The notes: generated by a model from the sequence alone, not told the origin. A DNA stretch of 64,000 nt from Bacteroidota bacterium (GCA_016192075.1 JACPUU010000011.1:62001-126000); one strand, 5' to 3'; positions 6,558 to 16,517 are shown, counted from the first letter of the stretch. Numbers and translations: made by a program.

Positions 6558-9110
6558 TTAAAACTGCCCCGCAACCACACACGCCAGTTTATACTCACTG
6601 CGTGAGCCATCTGCTTCCAGAACAGAAACAAGAATGACGTAGGTTCCAATGGAGGCTTTGGTGCCTTCGTCGGTAGAACCATCCCAGGTAACAAGTGCTG
6701 AATTGCCCACGTAATAACTGTCTTTTAATTCCTTGATTCTTCTGCCGCGGTTATCAAAAATTTCAATGTTTACCACATTATCGGTGTTTTCAAACAGCAG
6801 GTTAATGGTGAGAATATCGTTGTTGCCGTCGTTGTCGGGTGAAAAAATTTCAGGCGTTAAAGATACCGTTCCGGTAACAGCCGGATACATCAGCTGCGAA
6901 TTCTCATAACCGGGTGTGCCCCATTCCACATTTTCGGCAGCGGTGTGCCAGTTGTCGGGATTATTCATGCCGCCTTCAAACGTAATACGTTCCAGTGCCT
7001 TTCCGTTTTTATCTGTAATCAAATCGTAGTGCATATCCTGGTTGTATTGCAGGTAATCCAGTATTCCAAAATCTTTGCTGATCAAATAAACAGAGCCCGA
7101 ATCATCGTTGTAGGTTGGCAAATCCATGTCTTGAAAAGTACCCACTCCGTAAATCGAAAAATCATTTTGAATGTCTGTTGAATCTTCTGTCAGTAAAACA
7201 TATTCGCCCGGCATAATCAAACGCTGATCGGATGAAACGTTTTCATAATTGGCAATAGAATCATCCCAGTTAGCCAGGTAAAGTTCATCCAGGTCCAGAA
7301 TTTTTTCTGAGCGGTTATAAATCTCTACATAATCTGATCCGTTGGTTAATGGATTAAACATCACTTCATTTAAAATCAAATCTTCAGGCTCAATCGAATC
7401 TGGTAAACCCAGTTTCAGCACTTCGGGATTCATGACATTTCCCCAACAATCTGCCGCTAAACTCACGGTCACATCATACAGTATGTTTACAACCAGCGTG
7501 GTTGGAAAAATATGCAGCGCATTCAGGGCACTGTAATTCCAGTATAACCCGGTAACAGCAGGACTGATGGTTACACCTGCAGGCACCAGTGTATCCAGGT
7601 TCTGATCAAAATAGACCACCAGTTCACCCGCACTGATCACATCAAACGAGGTTATCTGCGGTGCAAGGCTGTCGTCTGAATTGGTCCAGATTGAATTTTG
7701 CGAGCCCGGCGTGCCGCCCAGCACATCAACCGATGCAGACCAGTTATTCTGATCACTGCAGGGGGCGTCATTGTGTTTGCGTTCCAGTGTCCAGCCACCA
7801 TCATCCTTAACGGCATCATCATACCAGGTCAGGTCAAAATAGACTGAGTCAAGCATATTTCCAAGATTGTCTTTCAACACCACAGCATCTGCATCATTGT
7901 TATATGCCGGCAAAGCTGCAACTGTTTTATTGGATGTGGCAAACAAACCATCGTCTCCCAAACCGCAAATAATGACATACGAGCCAGGCGTCAGCACATA
8001 GGAGCCTATTGCCGCATTTGATGTTGCATCACCTATTGTCCAGCCTGAAATGTCAAAGTATTTGGCTGACCGGTTATAGATTTCTATGAATTCAACTTCA
8101 GGCAAACCAACAACCGGTGTTGGGTCGGCCATAATTTCAGTAATGATTACCTCATTGGCAGCAGGTATATCCGGCACAAAATAAAAAAACGGTTCAACGG
8201 TTGGTGAAAGCAGCACATTGCCCGCCAGATCTTCCAGGTTGTTTAGCGTGAGTTCATAATTGACTGCATTTGAAAAAGCGGTTGCAAATGTCAGGTGAAC
8301 GAGTGAAGGGTCAACCCCGTCCAGCAGCGCCGTTGAAGGTGTTCCAATACCATTGTTTACTGAATAATTGCTGAGTGTTTCGGCAAGCACCTGGTTCAGG
8401 GGTTCTGAAAACTGCACATCCAATTGCGTAGCTGAAACTGGTGTTACTGAAAGCACCGTTGGTGCCAGCGCATCAATGTATGGATCACCTAAGTTATCAA
8501 AATAAAAAAGCTGTGAGCGGGTTGATGTGTACTTACAAAAAACGCCAAAGTAACTGGTGGCTGAATAGGTGTTATCAGTTACAGTACCCTCTGATGTGAA
8601 TGAATAACCACCCGTCAGGTCTCTGAAAACTTCCCAGTTTCCGGCAACATCACGCGTAACGCGGATACGCACATTTACCGGATCAGTATTAACCGTTCCG
8701 TCTACCCCATCCAGAATTTCAGTTACGGTTGTACCGGTTTGCCGGTAGAGCGAAATTTCATCGGTTGTATTACCAACCAGCACAAAATAACCGTTGAGGC
8801 TGCCGGTAAGATTTGCATTATCTGATACCAGGTAAATACGGGCCAGGTTAGACGATGAGGGGTTGAACTCCATGCGTACAAAAAAGTCCCAGGTAGTAGC
8901 AATGTTTGTTGTTGGTACAGCCAAATATGACGTGTCATCCAGGGCGGGTGCAAGCAGGTGCAGCTGGCCGGATCCATTCACTTCAAAATTGGCTGTCATG
9001 CCACTCCAGGCCGGAGCATTTGTAAAATCGCCATCCGAAAAGTCGTCTGAAAACTGGGCAGACGATAGCCTGCTAACAACAAATAATAAAAGAGTTAAAT
9101 AATATCGCAT
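6558..9110 (-). CDS. secreted lamin-tail-domain surface protein
   Basis: An 850-residue exported protein with a signal peptide (MRYYLTLLLFVVSRLSSAQ). Domains in order: a LamG-like N-terminal module (about 20-210, FSDDFSDGDF...), an SbsA/Big_5-type Ig-like domain (about 213-310), a first lamin-tail domain (about 325-470, EVIITEIMADPTP...EFIEIYNRS), a second Big_5-like domain (about 485-575), a second lamin-tail domain (about 585-740, LILNEVMFNP...YVEIYNRS) and a C-terminal FlgD-like Ig domain (SPDNDGNNDILTI to the end). The C-terminal domain resembles the gliding-motility-associated (T9SS type B) type, which predicts T9SS export to the surface. The ligand is unknown. It is transcribed divergently from asd. 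Confidence 0.8.
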   Translation of the reverse strand: MRYYLTLLLFVVSRLSSAQFSDDFSDGDFTNAPAWSGMTANFEVNGSGQLHLLAPALDDTSYLAVPTTNIATTWDFFVRMEFNPSSSNLARIYLVSDNANLTGSLNGYFVLVGNTTDEISLYRQTGTTVTEILDGVDGTVNTDPVNVRIRVTRDVAGNWEVFRDLTGGYSFTSEGTVTDNTYSATSYFGVFCKYTSTRSQLFYFDNLGDPYIDALAPTVLSVTPVSATQLDVQFSEPLNQVLAETLSNYSVNNGIGTPSTALLDGVDPSLVHLTFATAFSNAVNYELTLNNLEDLAGNVLLSPTVEPFFYFVPDIPAANEVIITEIMADPTPVVGLPEVEFIEIYNRSAKYFDISGWTIGDATSNAAIGSYVLTPGSYVIICGLGDDGLFATSNKTVAALPAYNNDADAVVLKDNLGNMLDSVYFDLTWYDDAVKDDGGWTLERKHNDAPCSDQNNWSASVDVLGGTPGSQNSIWTNSDDSLAPQITSFDVISAGELVVYFDQNLDTLVPAGVTISPAVTGLYWNYSALNALHIFPTTLVVNILYDVTVSLAADCWGNVMNPEVLKLGLPDSIEPEDLILNEVMFNPLTNGSDYVEIYNRSEKILDLDELYLANWDDSIANYENVSSDQRLIMPGEYVLLTEDSTDIQNDFSIYGVGTFQDMDLPTYNDDSGSVYLISKDFGILDYLQYNQDMHYDLITDKNGKALERITFEGGMNNPDNWHTAAENVEWGTPGYENSQLMYPAVTGTVSLTPEIFSPDNDGNNDILTINLLFENTDNVVNIEIFDNRGRRIKELKDSYYVGNSALVTWDGSTDEGTKASIGTYVILVSVLEADGSRSEYKLACVVAGQF

Positions 9111-9140
9111 CGAGCCTCAGAGTAAGCGTGTTAAATATAG

Positions 9141-9148
9141 TAATTTTG
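9141..9148 (+). promoter_or_regulatory. -7 promoter box of asd
   Basis: TAATTTTG matches TAnnTTTG, 34 bp before the asd ATG in the 70-bp divergent region with the lamin-tail gene. Confidence 0.5.
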
Positions 9149-9181
9149 CAGGGTGATTAAACGCATAAATACAGATTTAAT

Positions 9182-10174
9182 ATGAAAATAGCCGTTGTTG
9201 GTGCCACCGGACTTGTGGGGAATGTGATCCTGGAGGTGCTTGCCGAATTTAATTTCCCGATTGATGAATTGTTGTTGGTTGCTTCTGAAAAGTCAGCCGG
9301 AACAAAAATGACTTTCATGGGAAAGGAATACACCGTTATTGGTATGAATGAGGCAGTGGCGGCAAAACCCGATATTGCTATTTTTTCAGCCGGTGGAGGA
9401 ACATCACTGGAATGGGCTCCAAAATTTGCAGCAGCCGGAACAACGGTTATTGACAACTCCAGCGCATGGCGCATGGACCCTGACAAAAAATTAATTGTGC
9501 CTGAAATAAATGCAGATCAATTAACCGATACTGATAAAATTATTGCCAATCCAAACTGTTCAACCATTCAAATGGTAATGGTATTGGCGCCGCTGCACGC
9601 CCGGTATAAAGTAAAACGCGTAGTGGTTTCAACCTACCAGTCTATTTCAGGCACAGGGGTTAAAGCCATTAAACAACTGGACAATGAAAAAGCCGGCATA
9701 AAAGGGGAGATGGCATATCCGTACACCATCAATGAGAATTGTTTGCCACACTGCGATACATTTCTGGAAAACGGGTATACCAAAGAAGAAATGAAACTGA
9801 CCAATGAGACAAAAAAGATCCTCGATCCTGCCATCAATGTAACTGCAACCGCAGTGCGGGTACCGGTAAGAGGCGGGCATTCAGAGGCAGTGAACATTCA
9901 GTTTGAAACCGATTTTGACCTGGCTGAGGTACGTACTATTCTTAGTAAAACGCCTGGCGTTACCCTGCAGGATCTTCCCGAAACAAACACCTACCCGATG
10001 CCGCTTTATGCAAAAGGTAAAAACGATGTGTTTGTGGGCAGAATACGCCGCGATGAATCTCAGCCAAATACTCTTAATCTTTGGATTGTGGCCGATAATT
10101 TACGCAAAGGCGCAGCTACCAATGCGGTGCAGATTGCGCAATATCTGGTGGCTAAAAAACTGGTGGAAGCCTGA
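9182..10174 (+). CDS. asd: aspartate-semialdehyde dehydrogenase
   Basis: Reduces aspartyl phosphate to aspartate semialdehyde for lysine/diaminopimelate, threonine and methionine synthesis. It has 330 residues: the Rossmann motif VGATGLVG at 6-13, the catalytic Cys126 in NPNCSTIQ, the catalytic His in RGGHSEA, and the GRIRRDES substrate-binding segment. It is full length for the family. It stands alone, divergent from the surface-protein gene, with its own consensus promoter box. Confidence 0.96.
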   Translation: MKIAVVGATGLVGNVILEVLAEFNFPIDELLLVASEKSAGTKMTFMGKEYTVIGMNEAVAAKPDIAIFSAGGGTSLEWAPKFAAAGTTVIDNSSAWRMDPDKKLIVPEINADQLTDTDKIIANPNCSTIQMVMVLAPLHARYKVKRVVVSTYQSISGTGVKAIKQLDNEKAGIKGEMAYPYTINENCLPHCDTFLENGYTKEEMKLTNETKKILDPAINVTATAVRVPVRGGHSEAVNIQFETDFDLAEVRTILSKTPGVTLQDLPETNTYPMPLYAKGKNDVFVGRIRRDESQPNTLNLWIVADNLRKGAATNAVQIAQYLVAKKLVEA

Positions 10175-10294
10175 AAATATCGAATATTAAATGTAAAATG
10201 ATAAAGGGATTTATTCTTCTACAGCCGGTGTTCTAAAGTTAATACACGATTGTAAAAAATTCAGTGGCTCAAAACCAGTTGAGGTGTACTGTAA

Positions 10295-10317
10295 ATTATT
10301 CCTCTGCCAGGAATAAT
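10295..10317. other. perfect 9-bp inverted repeat between convergent genes
   Basis: ATTATTCCT and AGGAATAAT flank a 5-nt loop in the 198-bp gap between asd and the binding-protein gene. No T-run follows on either strand, so it may be a weak bidirectional terminator or a protein site. Nothing else is visible in the gap. Confidence 0.35.
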
Positions 10318-10372
10318 ACTGAAAGATGCTGAAATTGGTTTAAAATCCACTGTCAGGATTGAAATCAGGGGG

Positions 10373-12163
10373 CTATTCTACCACTTCTTCTGTTCCTTCT
10401 TCAATCAGATTGTCGTATACACGAACGTTTGATTTATTCTCAACGGTAAAATAGACAACAGACAAATCACGATACTCCAGTTCGTTAATGTCAAAATCCG
10501 TTACTTCAGGATTAATCAGGCGCAAATCTACGTTGAACAACAAAGGCATTACCACCGCATCATCAATCAATAACTGATCACACTGGGCATAAAGCTCCAT
10601 GCGTTTCTTATCATCAATTTCTTTTAATGCCTGCTCGTAATATTGATCAAACAACGGATTTGTATAGCGGAAATAATTGATGGATGACTCTTTGGTTGAA
10701 TCAATGTTTTTACCGTGAAACAGGTATAGGAAGTTAGACGGATCGGGATAATCAGCAATCCAGCCAAAACGCCAGAAATCAAGCTGTCCTTTTTCTGCCA
10801 TCGGGTGCAGTTCAGACATTGGAATTACGTTCAGTTTTATGGTAACACCCAGGTTTTGTTTTAACATACCCTGCATGTATGCCGCAATTTTTTCATTGGT
10901 ACCACCGCTGCTGTTAAGGTGCAGTGTCACCTCCGGAAAACCTTTACCGCCCGGGAACCCAGCTTGTTTCATCAGGTCAGCGGCAAGTTTTGGATCGTAG
11001 GTAAATCCTTTCACGTTTTCGGTTGGATAGCCTGACATGGGCGGTACAAAGCCATGATGAGCCGGAATACCTTCGCCCTGCAAAACAAACTCTACCAGTG
11101 AATCACGATCAACGGCATAATTGAATGCTTTACGAATGCGCACGTCCTTAAAGGTTTCACTCGTAAAAAGGAACCCGTAATACTGAATGTTGAGGCTGTT
11201 TACAGATTGCACATCAAACTCACGGTTTTTACCTTCGAGTGCTTCTTCAAAAGAGGCCATAATGTTTGGAATTTCTTCAACCGGCAGGCCCCAGACCATG
11301 TCCAGGTTACCATCCTGGAATGATTTCAGTTCCTCAGGTTTGGTTTTGATGAACGAAAAGGTCACTTTTGCCAGGTATGGCAGCTGGTTTCCAAATTCAT
11401 CTTTTTTCCAGTATTTTTCATTGCGGATAAACTCGACCAGTTCTCCGTTTTTAAGTGTTGTGGCAATAAACGGTCCGGTACCTACCATGTAGTTGTGCAT
11501 ACCCTCATAGCCGTATTTATCAATGGCTTCTTTCGGATAAACGGCTGCGGCCAAAACAGCTAACAGGTCTGGCAGCCCGGCAAACGGATCAACCAGTTCC
11601 AGCTGAAAGGTGTGGTTATCAATTACTTTAATGCCCGCTACCGTTTTTGTTTCACCATTGGCATAAGCGGCTGCACCAACCAGGCGGTCGCGGAACAGGG
11701 TTGGCCATTTGTTCTCTTCATGACTTGAACAAAGGAACTCAAAACAATATTTAAAATCATTGGCATTTACCTCACGGCCTTTGCCTTCAGGAAAACAGGC
11801 ATCATCATGGAAAAGGACGCCTTTGCGCAAATGAAACGTATAGATTTTTTTGGTATTGTCAATTTCGAAACTTTCTGCCAGGCATGGTTCTGCCTCCAGC
11901 GTTTTCTGGTTGAATTTAAAAAGCCCTTCGTAGCACTGGCCTGCAATGTGTGTTGAATAAATGTCATTGATTGCAACCGGGAAAAGTGACGTGTAATCTT
12001 CAATCGAATTCAGGCGTAAAATTCCACCTCTGTATTTGCCCCCTTCTACTTTCTCAATTTTAGACGGATCAATGGCCGCTTCGTTAACCTGAGTTTCTCC
12101 GCCACAATTTGTTAGTAATACGATTAAAAAAGAGGCACAGAGAATCGATGTAAGCTGTTTCAT
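10373..12163 (-). CDS. ABC-transporter peptide-type substrate-binding lipoprotein (SBP family 5)
   Basis: A 596-residue lipoprotein. The signal peptide ends in the lipobox LTNC (Cys20), so it is anchored in a membrane leaflet. The body matches the DppA/OppA/NikA family: YRGGILRLNSIEDY near the start, the family signature region with TFHLRKGVLFHDD and VNANDFKYCFE, FKDVRIRKAFNYAVDRD, and the C-terminal YPDPSNFLYLFHG segment. Such proteins deliver peptides, nickel or other ligands to a permease, but no permease or ATPase gene lies nearby. The signal peptide and family are clear; the ligand cannot be assigned. Confidence 0.85.
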   Translation of the reverse strand: MKQLTSILCASFLIVLLTNCGGETQVNEAAIDPSKIEKVEGGKYRGGILRLNSIEDYTSLFPVAINDIYSTHIAGQCYEGLFKFNQKTLEAEPCLAESFEIDNTKKIYTFHLRKGVLFHDDACFPEGKGREVNANDFKYCFEFLCSSHEENKWPTLFRDRLVGAAAYANGETKTVAGIKVIDNHTFQLELVDPFAGLPDLLAVLAAAVYPKEAIDKYGYEGMHNYMVGTGPFIATTLKNGELVEFIRNEKYWKKDEFGNQLPYLAKVTFSFIKTKPEELKSFQDGNLDMVWGLPVEEIPNIMASFEEALEGKNREFDVQSVNSLNIQYYGFLFTSETFKDVRIRKAFNYAVDRDSLVEFVLQGEGIPAHHGFVPPMSGYPTENVKGFTYDPKLAADLMKQAGFPGGKGFPEVTLHLNSSGGTNEKIAAYMQGMLKQNLGVTIKLNVIPMSELHPMAEKGQLDFWRFGWIADYPDPSNFLYLFHGKNIDSTKESSINYFRYTNPLFDQYYEQALKEIDDKKRMELYAQCDQLLIDDAVVMPLLFNVDLRLINPEVTDFDINELEYRDLSVVYFTVENKSNVRVYDNLIEEGTEEVVE

Positions 12164-12280
12164 TAAAATTCTATTAGGTAATTAACAAATATATAAAAAT
12201 CTCATAAACGCACTTAAAAAATTGAAGAGCGGCGCACAATTCCGCAAATAAACAACCCCCGGCAGTACAAACGGCACTGC

Positions 12281-13339
12281 TTAAATTGAAGGCGAGTTTC
12301 TGAACGGGTTGCGGTGTATGTAAGCATCAGGGTTTGTAAAGCGCAGCGAGAATTCAAAGCCGCCCCTGTAAGCCGATGCTGCATTCAGTTTGGAAATATT
12401 GATGTCATACGATAATCCAATGCTGCAGTTATACGCACCCACAATCAATTGCGGCACAATTGCATCAATTACGTTGGTAACCCTCATGTTTACACCACCC
12501 GCCAGCGATACCTCTGACATAAAACCCGTTGTTTTTGACGCAGATTTCAGATTGTATTTCCACAATGAACCAAAATAGACTTCATGCTGCTTGCCCTGGA
12601 AAACCAGGTTGAAGTTAGGATACCAATACAGGTTTTCCTGCTGCGTTCCAAAAAGCGCTGAAGCGTGAATAACAAACCGCATGGGCAACTTTGAAATGCC
12701 TTTTGGATCAAAGGTATAATGTGGTTTATTCAGGTGATACACGGCCACTCCAACTTTGGCGTCAGCCGGGGCCTGGTGAATCACATTCTTATCATTTTTT
12801 GAGTACCAGTAAGCCACACCCAAAGCTACATCTGCATAATTGTAAGACTGAAACTCAGTTCCCTCACCATTGGTCAGTGACGGGTCAAAGTTAATGCCGT
12901 TGTATTGTGAGCCCCACTGCATTTTTGAAACATTGAGGCCCGTCATACCATAAGAACCCTGAACACCGCCAATAAACCGTGAATTACGGTCAATTTTTAC
13001 CAGGGTTGAAAATGAAAAGCCAACATTGGTATTGCCCACCTCTACATCACCCGCCACATCTTTGTAAGCATAAAGTCCAAGTGCAAAAAAGGTAGGATTC
13101 TGCGCACGGCCTTTGCCAAACGAATATTCAAATGAGCTGGAATAGGTGCGGAACGTTTTGTTAATGGATTGCCACTGGTCTTTCCAATTCACCGTAGCTC
13201 TTAAATTTCCGGTAAAAGCGCCTGTAAATGCCGGGTTTAACTGAAATTCAGACCGTGTGGTTTGCGAAAAATGAATATCCTGACCTGATGCCAGTGCAGG
13301 TGAAACCAAAAGTGCGATATAGAAAAGTTTCTGTATCAG
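12281..13339 (-). CDS. PorP/SprF-family type IX secretion outer-membrane protein
   Basis: The mature part (QDIHFSQTTRSEFQLNPAFTG...) is the PorP/SprF signature, a predicted outer-membrane barrel of about 330 residues that partners T9SS cargo with type-B sorting domains. Several such cargo-like proteins occur in this window. A TTG at 13309 cuts the signal peptide short. Extending in frame to a CTG at 13339 gives (M)IQKLFYIALLVSPALASG, a normal signal peptide; no in-frame ATG exists upstream. The start is therefore a judgement. It lies after the accC terminator on the same strand, so it is separately transcribed. Confidence 0.8.
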   Translation of the reverse strand: MIQKLFYIALLVSPALASGQDIHFSQTTRSEFQLNPAFTGAFTGNLRATVNWKDQWQSINKTFRTYSSSFEYSFGKGRAQNPTFFALGLYAYKDVAGDVEVGNTNVGFSFSTLVKIDRNSRFIGGVQGSYGMTGLNVSKMQWGSQYNGINFDPSLTNGEGTEFQSYNYADVALGVAYWYSKNDKNVIHQAPADAKVGVAVYHLNKPHYTFDPKGISKLPMRFVIHASALFGTQQENLYWYPNFNLVFQGKQHEVYFGSLWKYNLKSASKTTGFMSEVSLAGGVNMRVTNVIDAIVPQLIVGAYNCSIGLSYDINISKLNAASAYRGGFEFSLRFTNPDAYIHRNPFRNSPSI

Positions 13340-13400
13340 AAGGTAGAATATATACTCATTATAACTGATAAAGTTACCTATTTGTTACTTTTTGGCTAAT

Positions 13401-13440
13401 AAAAAAGCCGGTTGTGTGAACATTTTCGACACAACCGGCT
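13401..13440 (-). terminator. rho-independent terminator after accC
   Basis: A 12-bp perfect stem, AGCCGGTTGTGT with ACACAACCGGCT, has an 11-nt loop. On the minus strand it is followed by TTTTTT. It lies 23 bp beyond the accC stop. Confidence 0.88.
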
Positions 13441-13463
13441 TCAAAATTCAATGGCTTTAAATT

Positions 13464-14804
13464 CTATTTTTTCATCACAAATGTTTCCATGAATTTGGTG
13501 GTGAAATTCCCTTTCCGGAAATCTTCATTTTTCATGAGCTGCTGGTGAAACGGAATAGTGGTCATTACGCCCTCAATATAGTATTCTTCCAGCGCGCGTT
13601 CCATTTTGGTTATGGCCTCTTCACGGGTTTGTGCAACGGTGATCAGTTTTGAAATCAGTGAATCATAATACGGCGGAATTACATATCCGGCGTAGACGTG
13701 TGCGTCTACTCTGATACCGTGGCCGCCCGGCTGGTGATAATTGGTAATTTTTCCCGGACAAGGTCTGAACCCGTTGTAAGGATCTTCAGCATTAATACGG
13801 CACTGAATGGCATGTAATTGCGGAAAATACTCTTTACCTACAATTTTTTCGCCGGCTGCCAGTTTAATCTGTTCTTTTACCAGGTCATAGTTAATCACCT
13901 CTTCGGTAATGGTGTGCTCTACCTGAATACGGGTGTTCATTTCCATGAAATAGAAATTGCGGTTTTTATCTACCAGAAACTCAATGGTACCAACCCCTTC
14001 GTATTTGATGGCTTTTGTTGCTTTTACAGCAGCTTTACCCATTTTATCACGCAGTTTGGAGGTCATGAACGGAGACGGCGTTTCTTCAACCAGTTTCTGG
14101 TGACGGCGCTGAATAGAACAATCTCTTTCAGACAAGTGACAGGCATTTCCATACCGGTCACCGGCAATCTGAATTTCAATGTGACGTGGCTCTTCAATGA
14201 ATTTCTCCATGTACATGCCATCGTTTCCAAAAGCGGCTTTTGCTTCTTTCCGGGCCGATTCCCAGGCCTCTTCAAGTTGTTTGTCATCCCAGCAAACACG
14301 CATTCCTTTTCCACCGCCACCGGCAGTTGCTTTCAGCATGATGGGGTAAACAATTTTTTTGGCGGTTGCCTTTGCATCAGCAATGTCTTTAAGCAAACCC
14401 ACAGAACCAGGTACACAGGGCACACCGGCTTTGATCATGGTTGCTTTGGCTGATGCTTTATCACCCATTGCGTTAATCATCTCAGGAGATGCGCCAATGA
14501 ATTTAATGCCATTTTCCTGGCATATTTTTGAAAACTGGGCATTTTCTGAGAGAAAACCATAACCCGGGTGAACGGCATCGGCATTGGTAATTTCACAGGC
14601 TGCGATAATTTTTACCATGTCCAGGTAAGATTGTGAGCTTTGAGGCGGACCTATACATACCGCTTCGTCTGCAAATCTTACGTGAAGGCTGTCACGGTCT
14701 GCTGTCGAATAAACGGCAACCGTTTTTATTCCCATTTCTTTACAGGTGCGGATTACACGAAGTGCAATCTCTCCCCGGTTAGCTACTAATATTTTCTTGA
14801 ACAT
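13464..14804 (-). CDS. accC: acetyl-CoA carboxylase, biotin carboxylase subunit
   Basis: Carboxylates the biotin on AccB using ATP and bicarbonate, the first half-reaction of malonyl-CoA formation. The 446-residue protein has [19 protein letters not shown], the glycine-rich ATP-grasp loop [41 protein letters not shown], and the metal/active-site segment [17 protein letters not shown]. It is last in fabH-accB-accC, followed by a strong terminator. Confidence 0.97.
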   Translation of the reverse strand: MFKKILVANRGEIALRVIRTCKEMGIKTVAVYSTADRDSLHVRFADEAVCIGPPQSSQSYLDMVKIIAACEITNADAVHPGYGFLSENAQFSKICQENGIKFIGASPEMINAMGDKASAKATMIKAGVPCVPGSVGLLKDIADAKATAKKIVYPIMLKATAGGGGKGMRVCWDDKQLEEAWESARKEAKAAFGNDGMYMEKFIEEPRHIEIQIAGDRYGNACHLSERDCSIQRRHQKLVEETPSPFMTSKLRDKMGKAAVKATKAIKYEGVGTIEFLVDKNRNFYFMEMNTRIQVEHTITEEVINYDLVKEQIKLAAGEKIVGKEYFPQLHAIQCRINAEDPYNGFRPCPGKITNYHQPGGHGIRVDAHVYAGYVIPPYYDSLISKLITVAQTREEAITKMERALEEYYIEGVMTTIPFHQQLMKNEDFRKGNFTTKFMETFVMKK

Positions 14805-14912
14805 GCGTTCCTGAAATTAATGTTAATGACTCATTGAATGTCTTGACCTGTGTCCTGAACGAAAATCCTTTAACAGATTCATACGGTCAGTAATCCATAT
14901 CTGCAGCAGAAC

Positions 14913-15407
14913 CTATGACGGATCTACCAGGAATAATGGCTGGTCATACTCAATTGGCGACGTATCATCTACCAATACTTTCACAATTCGGCCAGACACT
15001 TCTGACTCAATTTCATTGAACAGTTTCATGGCTTCAACAATGCACAAAACGGTACCGGCAGAAATTGAATCACCCACATTCACAAACGGGTCTTTGTCAG
15101 CCGACGGGCGGCGATAAAATGTTCCGATCATGGGTGATTTAATGGTGATGTAGTTGCCTTCAGCGCCTGATACTGCCGGGGAAGCTTCTTTAGGGGCTGC
15201 TGCAACCTGGGGCTGTGCAGCCACAACCTGGTGCATTACCGGTTGAACGGCCACCGGCGCCTGTTGTACCATCATGGGTTCAAATGAACCGGTACCACCA
15301 CATTCTGTTTTAATGGTAATTTTGAAATCACCTTGTTCAATACTTACCTCGTTCACTCCTGCTTTTGAAACGAACTTGATCAGGTTTTGAATCTCTTTAA
15401 TATCCAT
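14913..15407 (-). CDS. accB: acetyl-CoA carboxylase, biotin carboxyl carrier protein
   Basis: Carries the biotin that shuttles carboxyl groups in acetyl-CoA carboxylase. An N-terminal helix (MDIKEIQNLIKFV) is followed by an Ala/Pro/Gln-rich linker (about residues 45-85) and a C-terminal biotinyl domain with EAMKLFNEIES, whose Lys is biotinylated; the MKLFNE form is usual in Bacteroidota. An in-frame ATG at 15413 and a GTG at 15422 also exist. It lies 108 bp upstream of accC and 25 bp after fabH. Confidence 0.95.
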   Translation of the reverse strand: MDIKEIQNLIKFVSKAGVNEVSIEQGDFKITIKTECGGTGSFEPMMVQQAPVAVQPVMHQVVAAQPQVAAAPKEASPAVSGAEGNYITIKSPMIGTFYRRPSADKDPFVNVGDSISAGTVLCIVEAMKLFNEIESEVSGRIVKVLVDDTSPIEYDQPLFLVDPS

Positions 15408-15432
15408 ACTCATAATTTGCACGTTTTATTTT

Positions 15433-16428
15433 TTAGTTGGTATTGTAAGCCCATTTCAGATAGATTGCCCCCCAGGTAAATCCACCACCAAAGGATGCAA
15501 GGACTATGTTATCTCCTTTTTTCAGTTTATTTTCCCATTCCCACAGGCAAAGCGGTATGGTGCCCGCGGTTGTATTGCCATATTTTTCAATATTCACCAT
15601 GACTTTTTCTTTGCCAAGGCCCATTCTGTTTGCTGTTGCATCAATAATACGCAGGTTTGCCTGATGTGGAACCAGCCAGGCAACATCTTCGGCCGTCAGT
15701 TGATTACGTTCCATAATTTCAACCGCTACATCGGCCATGTTCTGAACCGCGTGTTTAAATACGGTTTTACCTTCCTGGTAAACATACATGCCATCTGATT
15801 CGGCATTTTCTTTGGTAATTGGCTCAGCTGAACCACCAATGGACTGCAGCAGGAATTCACGTCCCGCACCATCAGATCTCAGTACTGAATCAATAACACC
15901 TACGCCTTCGTTGTTAGGTTCCAGTAAAACACCACCACCACCGTCACCAAAAATAATGCAGGTGGCGCGGTCTTTATAATTGATAATGCTGGACATAACG
16001 TCAGCACCAATAACAATAATTTTTTTGTGTGTGCCGTTTTCAATGTAAACACGGCCTATATCAAGGGCGTAAATAAAGCCTGAACAGGCTGCGCTCAGGT
16101 CAAATCCCCAGGCGTTTTTACACCCGGCTTTGTCACACATAACGTTGGCACTGCTTGGAAAACGGTAATCACCGGTAATGGTACCAACAATTACCATGTC
16201 AATTTCCAGCGGAGAAATTCCGCGCTTTTTACAGATACCTTCAATGATTTTTACCCCAAAATCAGACAACGCTTCACCTTTAGCGGCCATTCGGCGTTCT
16301 TTGATCCCGGTGCGGCTAAAAATCCACTCATCGTTTGTGTCAACCATTTTCTCCAGATCATGATTAGACAGGATTCTTTCAGGAATATAACCCTGAACTG
16401 CAGTGATAGCGGCTGTGGTCTTAGACAT
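15433..16428 (-). CDS. fabH: beta-ketoacyl-ACP synthase III
   Basis: Starts fatty-acid synthesis by condensing acyl-CoA with malonyl-ACP. It has the Cys-His-Asn triad in the family contexts SAACSGFIYAL, VPHQANLRI and KYGNTTAGT. The substrate loop DEWIFSRTGIKERR is present. The first possible codon is a TTG at 16440, but the ATG at 16428 fits the family. It heads fabH-accB-accC. Its upstream region is elaborate: a terminator of the previous operon, two spaced direct repeats, consensus -7 boxes and a perfect palindrome. Confidence 0.96.
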   Translation of the reverse strand: MSKTTAAITAVQGYIPERILSNHDLEKMVDTNDEWIFSRTGIKERRMAAKGEALSDFGVKIIEGICKKRGISPLEIDMVIVGTITGDYRFPSSANVMCDKAGCKNAWGFDLSAACSGFIYALDIGRVYIENGTHKKIIVIGADVMSSIINYKDRATCIIFGDGGGGVLLEPNNEGVGVIDSVLRSDGAGREFLLQSIGGSAEPITKENAESDGMYVYQEGKTVFKHAVQNMADVAVEIMERNQLTAEDVAWLVPHQANLRIIDATANRMGLGKEKVMVNIEKYGNTTAGTIPLCLWEWENKLKKGDNIVLASFGGGFTWGAIYLKWAYNTN

Positions 16429-16461
16429 AAAGTAGGTCAAATTTTGGTATACAGTTTGAAC

Positions 16462-16477
16462 TGATACAAATGTATCA
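16462..16477. promoter_or_regulatory. palindromic operator in front of fabH
   Basis: TGATACA-AA-TGTATCA is a perfect 7-bp inverted repeat with a 2-bp centre, 34 bp before the fabH ATG. On the minus strand it contains TACATTTG, itself a match to the -7 consensus, so a protein bound here could occlude a promoter or block elongation from the box at 16496-16503. Confidence 0.55.
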
Positions 16478-16495
16478 AAAATGTAAAAAGAGGGG

Positions 16496-16503
16496 CAAAA
16501 TTA
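16496..16503 (-). promoter_or_regulatory. -7 promoter box of fabH-accB-accC
   Basis: TAATTTTG on the minus strand matches TAnnTTTG. No TTG is present at the expected -33 position; instead the proximal GACCAAAAAC repeat (16518-16527) occupies it, which suggests an activator-dependent promoter. Confidence 0.5.
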
Positions 16504-16517
16504 TCGAAAAATCATCG

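Noticed and set aside
10295-10317. Considered as a rho-independent terminator for asd.
   Set aside because: The stem is AT-rich and no T-run follows on either strand, so it is listed only as an inverted repeat.
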